From contig JAFEBH010000016.1 of the NCBI GenBank assembly GCA_018242765.1, forward strand, positions 1-55,636: a stretch of 55,636 nucleotides of DNA, written 5' to 3'. Source of the stretch: Nitrospira sp. (lineage in GTDB: Bacteria > Nitrospirota > Nitrospiria > Nitrospirales > Nitrospiraceae). The translations under genes and the position numbers were made by a program. The notes below the pieces were generated by a model. That model ran no database searches. It worked only from the letters and a program-made list of their open reading frames with translations, and was not told the origin of the DNA. Below are positions 43,737 to 51,666 of this stretch, one piece after another (position 1 is the stretch's first letter; the number at the start of each line of letters is the position of its first letter).

Positions 43737-45473
43737 TTACGGCTTCGAAAACTGAGTAATCGTACAGCTCGGTGAATTAGGCAACGGCAAACCTAGACGA
43801 AACTGTCGTGCGCAATCCTGGATTGCCTGTGCGGCGTCAGCCACCGATTGTTGAAAGGTTGTCTGTCCTGGCAACATCCAAATCGGTGAGTCGGCAGAAT
43901 GTGGGTTCTTGCTCACCTGTGTACGATCTGTCGCTTTCATTCCTAGATCCAATGCCGTGCCATTGCTTGGGACAATCCCGATATTACTGAGATTGTTCAC
44001 GCCCATGCGATGACAGCCGTTGCATGTATTACCACTCACCTCCACCTTATAGCTCTTCCATGAGGCGAAATCTGCACCGACAAATGAATAGGGCTGTCCA
44101 TCACTGTTGAAGGTAACATCCCCTGCACCAGGCAGTTGATTGGGCCCTGTTATCTGCGCGAGGTAAGGTGACCGGATGATGGGTCCATTGTCGTGACAGC
44201 TGCCGCAGGGGAACTTGCTGCTGGCAATCTGCGACGGAGTCATCCAGAAAGCTGGATCCCCCACACCCTTGGAAGGCGCCTTAACATTATGATCATGGCT
44301 CAAGCCAAAGTCTTCCAGCGCTCCTTGATAAAAACAGGTCGCACCATTGTTCTTATTGTGCTGGATAATGGCCACATCACCATATTGCCCTTGCGATAAG
44401 CCCATCTTCCGAGCATGCGCAACCACAAAGACATCCGCCGTGTTAACCAACACTCGGAAACGACTGCCATGATCGCATTTTCCGTTGAGAACGTTTGGAC
44501 GATCACAGGTGGACGCATCCGCGTAGGCCGCGTGAACTGGCATGAGATTGGTGGTAGGAACCGTTGTCCCCAGCGGGCTGTCAATGTCGAAATCTGGAAC
44601 CGTGACGCCGATGGCATCATCACACTCCTTGGCATAGGCCGCGAGTGCGTCAACAGGTCCCGGCGTAGCTGCCACAAGGAGGCCTGACCAACTCCCGGCA
44701 ACAGCTGCCGGATACACAAGCCCTCCCTCAGACTGGTCATCCCCACGATCGGCATCAACGTCATACCGCATGTATTGATCGCCCTTAAAGAAATAAACAA
44801 CCGACCTCCCATCGATCCTGCGTGGCCAAGCTATCGCTCCATCAATTCCATCCGGAAATTTGAAGTTCGGCCAATTTCCGGCAATTGGTTTCGGGTAGCC
44901 AGGGTCAGCTCGATGGTTCTTCACATCGAACCGGATGTACTGATCATCTCGAAAAAAGTACGCGACGCTCCTCCCATTCCTTGGAACCGGCCATACCACA
45001 ACCGCATCCACTCGATCAGGCCAAATTCCAGGCCACTTCAATGAGATAGGTTGCGGATACGGCCGTCCTGCACCATCGGCTGTATCTGCACGATCTGCCG
45101 CCACATCGTATCGCATAAACAGATTACCTTTGAAGAAATACGCGACCGTTTTGTTTTCTGCTCCTCCAGGCGGTGGAGTCGGCCAGAAAACCGCAGCGTC
45201 AATGCTCTCTCCAAAGAGCCCGGTCCAGCTGCCTTGGATAGAGCGAGGATACAAATTGCCACTGCCATCGTCCGCATCAGCTTTGTCTTGGGCGATATCA
45301 TAGCGCGCATATTCATTGCCTTGGAAGAAATAGATCTTGCCGTTGTTCCACACTACCGGGACTAGCTTCTCTGAACCCGTCAACTGTGCCCAAACATTCG
45401 ATGTTACAGAGATCCCCACCACGATGAATATCCCATAGAGCACTGTTCTCCATACATTCAGTGCTATTTTCAT
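43737..45473 (-). CDS. Secreted hemopexin-propeller protein fused to a dihaem C-terminal region
   Basis: Encodes 578 residues from an ATG with AAGGAG five bases upstream. Signal peptide to 'VTSNVWAQ'. Four hemopexin blades follow at about residues 30-270: 'IYFFQGNEYARYDIAQDKAD', 'AYFFKGNLFMRYDVAADRAD', 'AYFFRDDQYIRFDVKNHRAD', 'VYFFKGDQYMRYDVDADRGD'. The C-terminal 300 residues contain two c-type haem motifs, CGSCH ('KFPCGSCHDNGP') and CNGCH ('GNTCNGCHRMGVNN'), plus several Cys pairs. Other regions ('VFVVAHARKMGLSQGQYGDV') are not recognised. This domain combination is not one I know. The hemopexin part is a binding platform; redox function of the haems is inferred. Confidence 0.85.
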   Translation of the reverse strand: MKIALNVWRTVLYGIFIVVGISVTSNVWAQLTGSEKLVPVVWNNGKIYFFQGNEYARYDIAQDKADADDGSGNLYPRSIQGSWTGLFGESIDAAVFWPTPPPGGAENKTVAYFFKGNLFMRYDVAADRADTADGAGRPYPQPISLKWPGIWPDRVDAVVVWPVPRNGRSVAYFFRDDQYIRFDVKNHRADPGYPKPIAGNWPNFKFPDGIDGAIAWPRRIDGRSVVYFFKGDQYMRYDVDADRGDDQSEGGLVYPAAVAGSWSGLLVAATPGPVDALAAYAKECDDAIGVTVPDFDIDSPLGTTVPTTNLMPVHAAYADASTCDRPNVLNGKCDHGSRFRVLVNTADVFVVAHARKMGLSQGQYGDVAIIQHNKNNGATCFYQGALEDFGLSHDHNVKAPSKGVGDPAFWMTPSQIASSKFPCGSCHDNGPIIRSPYLAQITGPNQLPGAGDVTFNSDGQPYSFVGADFASWKSYKVEVSGNTCNGCHRMGVNNLSNIGIVPSNGTALDLGMKATDRTQVSKNPHSADSPIWMLPGQTTFQQSVADAAQAIQDCARQFRLGLPLPNSPSCTITQFSKP

Positions 45474-45719
45474 ATGCACTCCTTTTCTCGCCAAACTATC
45501 TATTGCGGACCATCCCGTCTACCTCTTACTCCCTCTCAATAACGTCGTCACCTCCCTGCCCAAGCAAGACACGTTCCCATCCAAATAAGTACGCAATAGG
45601 GCAAAACCAACGATGCCATCTTATTGAGAAATAGACGTGTCACTGCAGCCTATCTACGACGAGACCGCTCACATCGCCCTTCGTGCCACACATTACTACG
45701 TATCCAGTTTGATTCACCT

Positions 45720-45737
45720 CGTATCTCAATAGATACG
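45720..45737. promoter_or_regulatory. Inverted repeat in divergent control region
   Basis: CGTATCT and AGATACG separated by CAAT. A possible operator for a dimeric regulator; no T-run, so not a terminator. Confidence 0.4.
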
Positions 45738-45828
45738 CATTCATCCATACGTCTACCAACAGGAGCATATGGAGGCTGAAATACAATGTGTTCCACGAGG
45801 TCGTGGGACGCATTACCAGCCCGCTTCG

Positions 45829-45840
45829 ACATACGTATGT
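45829..45840. promoter_or_regulatory. 12-bp perfect palindrome in divergent control region
   Basis: ACATACGTATGT reads the same on both strands. A related ACATATGT octamer occurs about 20 bp further on. Candidate regulator binding site. Confidence 0.4.
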
Positions 45841-46322
45841 AGAATCCATTTAGATACATATGTGAATCGCTTTCGATACAGGACAATCGACTTCGTGCCG
45901 ACAGATATTCCTCACCAACCGCCAGGAAATGCATTTTCATGACACTTACAAGGTGAAGGAGCAGCAGCTATAGCGCTTCGATACGCTTTCTCCGTGGCAT
46001 ATCAAATGCACTTGGTATGTCCCGTTATGACAAATATCAGAGCCGCTCAAGATGAGCCAGATCGCCAAGAGGCCACTGCCGTAGCCATGCACGGTGAGTC
46101 CTACGACACTAATAAGGATTTTCTTGTACGCAGTACCAGAGTGAGGAACCAGACGGCTCACAAAATACATCCTGTGAGCTCAGATTACACCACACTATCA
46201 TGATTGGACTGGGAAAGGAGGCGAGACTTATGGGAGGCCAATCCAAGAGTTGACCGGACAGTGCGCGCAAAGACTAAGAAAATGATAGTCACTTAATTTT
46301 AGAGCAAGAAGGAGAATGATCC

Positions 46323-47825
46323 ATGGCTAAGGATGTCTCTGCCGATCTTATGAAAGCACTCATGCAAAAGCTTTACAAAACAATAACGGGTAATGGCGAT
46401 GGCGAAATTAAGATGCCTCGAAATAAATTTGTTTCGTGGCTGATGCCGGGAGTTCCGATGGATCCCTCTGACTTTCTTTTTTGTTCAAAGGGTTTTGTCG
46501 GCAATACAGCCGAGGAGACTCAACAGCTGTACCATCAGGGATTTGTGTTATCCAAGCTGTTGGATTTTGTTCCCGAAGTCAGTGCCGATCCACAGTTTCT
46601 CTCGCACGACATGCAACAAACACTGTGGACTACCACTCAAGACACTTTGAGCAGTGTGTATAACGACGTCCTGAAATACAGTCGTGTGCTCAATAATGAA
46701 CTGAGTGACAAAGAAAAAGAAAAGCTTCAGAAATTCAGAAATCTCCTCACTGTCACAAAAGACAAGGAAGACATTATTACGGGGGAGAAGACGCAGGTTT
46801 CTGAACCAGGTCCGTTAACACTGGCATACACCGCAAAAATGAACGATTACATCGATGCCGCTGATGAGTACATGAACTTGCTCATAGATGCTCAAAGCGC
46901 AAAGGGTGATAGTCCTGAAGCTATTAGAAGAGTTGCCGCATTCGCCAATAAGTCAAAATTTATACGCAAGAAAATGGAAGCTGCTGAAATGGCATGGGTT
47001 TCACAGGGGTACAAGAATGAATATGAAACCATTAATGCTTACATCGATCAGGTAACTCAGAAAAGCATGGTTTTATACAAACAAGATCTTCTCAGGAAAT
47101 TTAATCAGAGTCGCTTGACGAGTCCTCTAGATGGAGGCTCTGACTTTTATTACACAACGCTACTTCCTGGCAACTTTGCAACAAGTCCAGGGTGGACCAA
47201 ATTTACCTATTACGACGGTGATTACGAGACTCACTACGATGAGCGCAGCAGCAAATGGGGAGCAGCAGGCGGCGTACATTTCGGTCTGTTCTCCATTGGG
47301 GCAAAAGCGGGCGGCTCAAAAAAGGATGTTAAGGAAGATGCAAAATGTAGCAATTTTTTCGCAACGCTTGAATTCACACAAGTGCCAGTCTGTAAACCAT
47401 GGCATGAGCCAGGTTTTTACTGGATGAGGGCGTGGGATTTGGATAAAACGTGGTACCTGAATTTTGACAACAAAACAGTTTCAGACGGAGCCGACAAACC
47501 GACAGGAAGATTGATCGCCTATCCTGTCAACGCACTGTTTGTACGGAATGTCGAGTTTCACTTTGCCGAGGCTGACCAGCATAGGCAGTATGCAGAAAGC
47601 CATATCAGTGGTGGCGGATGTGTGAGCTATGGCCCATTTGTGGCAGGAGGATCGTATGAAAGCGGAAACATCAGAAAAGACGTTCAGGGCCATTTTGAAG
47701 GTGGAAGAGTCTCTATTCCTGGCATGCAGTTGGTTGGGTTTATCAACAACGTGATTCCAAAGTGCCCCAACTTACATCCGGACATCAAGCCAGAACAGTT
47801 AGTCGGTGGGGAAGAGTCGAACTAA
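46323..47825 (+). CDS. Large unknown protein, paralogue A of the hemopexin locus
   Basis: Encodes 500 residues, AAGGAG eight bases before the ATG, no signal peptide. An N-terminal helical half ('NKFVSWLMPGVPMDPSDFLF' and 'YTAKMNDYIDAADEYMNLLI') is followed by a Gly-rich stretch 'AAGGVHFGLFSIGAKAGGS'. A conserved block comes next: 'LEFTQVPVCKPWHEPGFYW', then 'TVSDGADKPTGRLIAYPVNA', ending in 'GFINNVIPKCPNLHPD'. The N-terminal, VSDG and PKxPN regions recur in the next gene, so the two are distant paralogues. I have no function for this family. Base composition is visibly AT-richer than the flanking genes. First gene of the operon. Confidence 0.85.
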   Translation: MAKDVSADLMKALMQKLYKTITGNGDGEIKMPRNKFVSWLMPGVPMDPSDFLFCSKGFVGNTAEETQQLYHQGFVLSKLLDFVPEVSADPQFLSHDMQQTLWTTTQDTLSSVYNDVLKYSRVLNNELSDKEKEKLQKFRNLLTVTKDKEDIITGEKTQVSEPGPLTLAYTAKMNDYIDAADEYMNLLIDAQSAKGDSPEAIRRVAAFANKSKFIRKKMEAAEMAWVSQGYKNEYETINAYIDQVTQKSMVLYKQDLLRKFNQSRLTSPLDGGSDFYYTTLLPGNFATSPGWTKFTYYDGDYETHYDERSSKWGAAGGVHFGLFSIGAKAGGSKKDVKEDAKCSNFFATLEFTQVPVCKPWHEPGFYWMRAWDLDKTWYLNFDNKTVSDGADKPTGRLIAYPVNALFVRNVEFHFAEADQHRQYAESHISGGGCVSYGPFVAGGSYESGNIRKDVQGHFEGGRVSIPGMQLVGFINNVIPKCPNLHPDIKPEQLVGGEESN

Positions 47826-47904
47826 GCAGGATTCGTTTTCAGGTCCATGCTTGCATCGCCCGTGCATGGGGGATCAATGCGAGGCGCAGACGATCCGGTG
47901 CTAG

Positions 47905-47935
47905 GCTAGGAGCAGCTAGCTCTGCTGCTCCTAGC
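47905..47935 (+). terminator. Intergenic hairpin (attenuator or processing site)
   Basis: A perfect 12-bp stem (47905-47916 with 47924-47935) and a 7-base loop between the first two operon genes. No T-run follows, so it more likely tunes expression or protects mRNA ends than fully terminates. Confidence 0.55.
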
Positions 47936-47978
47936 TCAGCTTGCCACCTCAATTTGGTTACGGACAGAGGTATTGCAC

Positions 47979-50114
47979 ATGACAACATCTATTGCGTCGA
48001 AAATATCTTTAGCCCTAGCTGTCAAACTGAAAGCGTTATTTGAACAGCCGGACAGGAGAGATAAGTTTCTCAGTTTCCCCAAGGGTATCGCGTTCACATA
48101 CGATTTTTTGAAGTTCATGCTTCCTCCTGGTGAAAGCGGGCTTAGCGCGGCCGCACAACAAAATGCCAAGTGTGAGTTCTCGCGCATGATGAACGCATCG
48201 TTTGAAGATAGCCCGCAATTTCTTCCGGATACCAGTGCATTTTTATGGGACTCCTATGAAACCATCCTAAGAAATTCTGCATTCCCTCAATCTACCCTAA
48301 CGGAACAAGAAGAAAAGCAACTTCTGGAGGCCACACAGTTTCTGAGCATTACGCAACCAGGAGCAGATGGTCCCATCACAATTCCTTCACCCCGGTATAA
48401 TGCCTACATCCAATACAAGACTCTCTTCGACAAAGCGAATAATGCGTATCTCGATGAAAAGCTCAGCGTTGAAAATGCAACTGGACCGGACGGCGACGAA
48501 CGCAAAAAACAATGGCGAGAGCATCGCGAAAAACAACTATCAGATTTAGTCAACCAAGCCAACAACGATTGGATAAATTTTGGACACAAGACTGCGGTAG
48601 AAAATTACACCGCTGTAAAAGCGACCCTGGAACAGAAAAAATATGCCAATTTGATTAGCAGTTCTTATATCAACGACCTAGAACAGTCCGACGTTCCTGA
48701 CTTGAATGCGAATGGGCTTCCAACCAAACTTACTTTCTATAGTCCCCATGATATAGCAAATAAGTCCATACCATGGACAAGCATTCATCTTAGCAAGGAT
48801 GAGATTAATGCATTTTCAGCACAAGCGCCGCCCGAATTACGATCCCTTTTCGACAGCGGTGAGGGGAATGACGACATAGAGGCCGTTTCCCTTGAATACA
48901 ATACCGTCGCGGTAATCCGCACCTGGCTACACCGAGAATATTTTGAATCTCGTTATTGGAAGCTGCCGGATAATCTTGTTGTATCAGATGGATTGATTCC
49001 TTGCCGAGGTAAAATTCCCGTATATATTTCCAGCATGATTGTGGCGAGAAACATTACCGTTACTCGTAAGGCAACAGTGCACGCATCGTCAGTTGCGCCA
49101 CTTATCCTACCGATCCTAAGTACTGTGTCGGTGAATACCATTGCTCCTGTATCTGCTCATGTGAACACAGGGACACAAAACAGCATGATGTTCAAGCTTC
49201 AACAGACGGCAACGCTGAAAGGTCAAACAATTAGCCCTACATTGTCTGGCACTCGGGCAATGGCTGAACCCGCTCCTGCCATGGTGAAACGTTTCAAACC
49301 GGAAGCAACCGTCGATCCCTCAGCTTTTGACAAACAACCATTTGCTGCCAAACTCAACTATGCGAGCCTAAAATATGACAGCACTGTAATCGCCACTCCG
49401 ATACTCGACATCCCCCCTAACACCTCCTCGGCTCAGCCTTCAACTAGCATCGATCTCTGTCAACTCGCAGGTGATCCACAAAGTAGGTGGGCTAGCGGTC
49501 GACTCGTAGATGCACATAATACTACCGATAATGCCAACTTACCGTGGATGGGCAATGCTGGCGACTCACGCGGGTTTGCTCGTTCAGACCTAAACGTCAT
49601 AATGGAAGATGGTCGTTCATGGCCTTCCGTTTTACGAACACATCCAAAGTGGGTCGACCAGGGAACAATCAAAGGTTGGTTGGCTTGGAGACCTATCCCA
49701 ACTGGTGCACATTTTCAGGCACAAGTAGGGTTTCTTCGAGGAGCACTAGGTACGGATGGGGTCACATTCTGGGTCTGGGTACACTATTTAATCGGAGGGT
49801 TTGCCGGAAACGTGGAACAATGGAAGCCAGTGGCCCAACACTTCAAGAAGTATACGCAAAGCTTAGACACCATAGATGTCGATCTGAGCGCATATGCCGG
49901 GCAATCTATTTCCATAGAGCTACGCGTTGATGCCGGTGGAAGCTCTGGGCAAGACTGGGCCGCATGGGTTAATCCGACTATCACAGCAACACCGAGCCAA
50001 CGTACAGACTTGATTACCGAAACATTCCCTTTTGATGGCCTCTTTGTCTTAGCCTACGTTTGCAAGAGGCTTCCTAAATCGCCGAATCCAGACCCCTCAC
50101 TCAAATGGTCTTGA
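47979..50114 (+). CDS. Large unknown protein, paralogue B with added beta-sandwich-like region
   Basis: Encodes 711 residues from the ATG at 47979 (AGAGG upstream), no signal peptide. The helical N-terminal half ('AFTYDFLKFMLPPGESGLS', 'RYNAYIQYKTLFDKANNAYL') matches the layout of the previous gene. 'LEYNTVAVIRTWLHREYFES' and 'NLVVSDGLIPCRGKIPVYIS' correspond to its conserved block. About 220 extra residues include 'GFARSDLNVIMEDGRSWPSV', 'FQAQVGFLRGALGTDGVTFW' and 'DLSAYAGQSISIELRVDAGG', which look like a carbohydrate-binding-type beta sandwich. The end 'KRLPKSPNPDPSLKW' again matches paralogue A. Function unknown. Confidence 0.85.
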   Translation: MTTSIASKISLALAVKLKALFEQPDRRDKFLSFPKGIAFTYDFLKFMLPPGESGLSAAAQQNAKCEFSRMMNASFEDSPQFLPDTSAFLWDSYETILRNSAFPQSTLTEQEEKQLLEATQFLSITQPGADGPITIPSPRYNAYIQYKTLFDKANNAYLDEKLSVENATGPDGDERKKQWREHREKQLSDLVNQANNDWINFGHKTAVENYTAVKATLEQKKYANLISSSYINDLEQSDVPDLNANGLPTKLTFYSPHDIANKSIPWTSIHLSKDEINAFSAQAPPELRSLFDSGEGNDDIEAVSLEYNTVAVIRTWLHREYFESRYWKLPDNLVVSDGLIPCRGKIPVYISSMIVARNITVTRKATVHASSVAPLILPILSTVSVNTIAPVSAHVNTGTQNSMMFKLQQTATLKGQTISPTLSGTRAMAEPAPAMVKRFKPEATVDPSAFDKQPFAAKLNYASLKYDSTVIATPILDIPPNTSSAQPSTSIDLCQLAGDPQSRWASGRLVDAHNTTDNANLPWMGNAGDSRGFARSDLNVIMEDGRSWPSVLRTHPKWVDQGTIKGWLAWRPIPTGAHFQAQVGFLRGALGTDGVTFWVWVHYLIGGFAGNVEQWKPVAQHFKKYTQSLDTIDVDLSAYAGQSISIELRVDAGGSSGQDWAAWVNPTITATPSQRTDLITETFPFDGLFVLAYVCKRLPKSPNPDPSLKWS

Positions 50115-50134
50115 CACAATAAACGGAGTACCTC

Positions 50135-51562
50135 GTGTGTGCATTACTCATAAATAATGGCCTTTTCGTATTTCAAGGCAATACTTACCTCTTTCACGAT
50201 CTATTGGCTAAGAACGCCGATACGCTCCCAAAATCAATTCAGGCAGGCTTCAGTATTCCCTATTCGACCATTGATGCAGCGCTCCGATGGGATGACCAAA
50301 CAGTGTTCTTCTTCAAGGGGATGGACTATGTCAAGTACGACATGACGAAAAAGGCTGTCGTACCAGGATACCCAAAGAAGATTTTCCTTGATTGGAAGGG
50401 CATATGGCCTTCCGATTTGAGTGATGCCATGATGATCCACGACAAGGTGTTTTTCTTTAGAAGGGCGCAGTACATCAGTTACGATATTCAACTGGGCAAA
50501 GCTGATAATGATTACCCTAGACCCATCACAGACGGATGGCATGGTGTGTGGAATAACATCGATGGGGCCGAATACATGGGACAAGATAAAGCTCTTTTTC
50601 TCAAAGACGGTCAGGTCATACTGTATGACTTAAAGTATGATCGCGCCGATACCGGTTACCCCACGAGTCTCCATTCACATCTAAAATCCTACGGTGAGGA
50701 GAACACCCCGGACGGCCTCACTGCCGCGGCTAAAACTATTCACGCGTACGCATCAGCAATCATAACGGCAAAGAATAAGATAGCTACTAATTATCTGTCT
50801 GCCATTGACAACTTCCGTACACTAATCCAGTCGGCTGTCCCATCGGAAGAAATTCAACCGCACGTTCTTAGCTCCGTACTACAAATTGGATTGGCAACTA
50901 TTGAAAAGATACTAGCGGCTACGCTCAAAGAACCTATTAGGTCAGCGCTTCAACCAATCATAGACCTGACTCATGGAGCTTCCGACACGATTAACACCGA
51001 GGCAAACCATGCCCTCTCAGGAACAGACTGGCTTGATCAGGTTCAACAGTCTTTGACGAACTTGTTCTCAGCGGATCAGAGCGCAGAACGCCTAAAGATG
51101 CAACTAGAAAGCGACTGCGAGTTATACGATGAAGAGACTCGTGACAGCCATATAACCAACCTCAAAAATGAAATGACTGTTCTCCAAACGCTAGAACTTC
51201 CCTCAGTGGAAAAGCTAGAACTCGCAATATATACGGCTTGGATCAATCAAAATGTTGCTGGTGAGGGACTCAATGATCCCGGGCACATTGAGATTCGAGT
51301 TGTCGATGACGGAAACCGCAATTCAGCGTCGGTACAAGCTCCGTTCGGCGACAAGATCGCTTCCGCCTTGAATGGAATCATGGCTAAAGCAGGCATTTCC
51401 CGCCTAGCGGACTTAGACGTTGTAAAAAAAGTTTTCAAGGGAGACGTTATTGCGTATTTCGAACGAGACAATTCCTTACGAAGCAATCATGAGCACAATG
51501 ATTCATCAATGCCGTTCATGTTAGACGACTCGTGGAAGAACATAGAAAGATTCACTGCTTGA
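50135..51562 (+). CDS. Hemopexin-propeller protein with helical C-terminal half
   Basis: Encodes 475 residues from GTG (CGGAG seven bases upstream). The first 190 residues hold four hemopexin blades: 'LFVFQGNTYLFHDLLAKNAD', 'VFFFKGMDYVKYDMTKKAVV', 'VFFFRRAQYISYDIQLGKAD' and 'ALFLKDGQVILYDLKYDRAD'. The rest is mainly helical ('IHAYASAIITAKNKIATNYL', 'IGLATIEKILAATLKEPIRS') and ends with a mixed region. No signal peptide, unlike the secreted hemopexin protein at 43737-45473. It starts 20 bp after paralogue B, so it is the third gene of one operon. Function unknown; ligand binding inferred. Confidence 0.87.
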   Translation: MCALLINNGLFVFQGNTYLFHDLLAKNADTLPKSIQAGFSIPYSTIDAALRWDDQTVFFFKGMDYVKYDMTKKAVVPGYPKKIFLDWKGIWPSDLSDAMMIHDKVFFFRRAQYISYDIQLGKADNDYPRPITDGWHGVWNNIDGAEYMGQDKALFLKDGQVILYDLKYDRADTGYPTSLHSHLKSYGEENTPDGLTAAAKTIHAYASAIITAKNKIATNYLSAIDNFRTLIQSAVPSEEIQPHVLSSVLQIGLATIEKILAATLKEPIRSALQPIIDLTHGASDTINTEANHALSGTDWLDQVQQSLTNLFSADQSAERLKMQLESDCELYDEETRDSHITNLKNEMTVLQTLELPSVEKLELAIYTAWINQNVAGEGLNDPGHIEIRVVDDGNRNSASVQAPFGDKIASALNGIMAKAGISRLADLDVVKKVFKGDVIAYFERDNSLRSNHEHNDSSMPFMLDDSWKNIERFTA

Positions 51563-51666
51563 TTTTGAAATGATTTCGCCTTGATACCGAAAGCTGTAAC
51601 TAACCCCTGATCACATTCATCGGTTTTCTTGGTCAGGGCAGAGCCTCGTGCTAGCATTTTTGTTCG

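Larger units (their letters stand above)
45474..46322. promoter_or_regulatory. Long divergent control region with palindromes
   Basis: 849 bp between the hemopexin-cytochrome gene and the three-gene operon, with no convincing coding sequence. It contains a 7-bp stem hairpin (45720-45737), a 12-bp palindrome ACATACGTATGT (45829-45840) and a near-perfect inverted pair TTCCACGA/TCGTGGGA (45791-45808). A strong ribosome site AAGGAG lies just before 46323. Probably holds both promoters. Confidence 0.45.

Noticed and set aside
45640..45940. Small open frames inside the divergent gap
   Set aside because: No ribosome sites or recognisable pattern; they overlap the palindromes and look like chance frames.
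51563..51666. Possible promoter or small RNA between the hemopexin operon and the AAA gene
   Set aside because: About 100 bp with no clear hairpin or promoter motif that I can defend.
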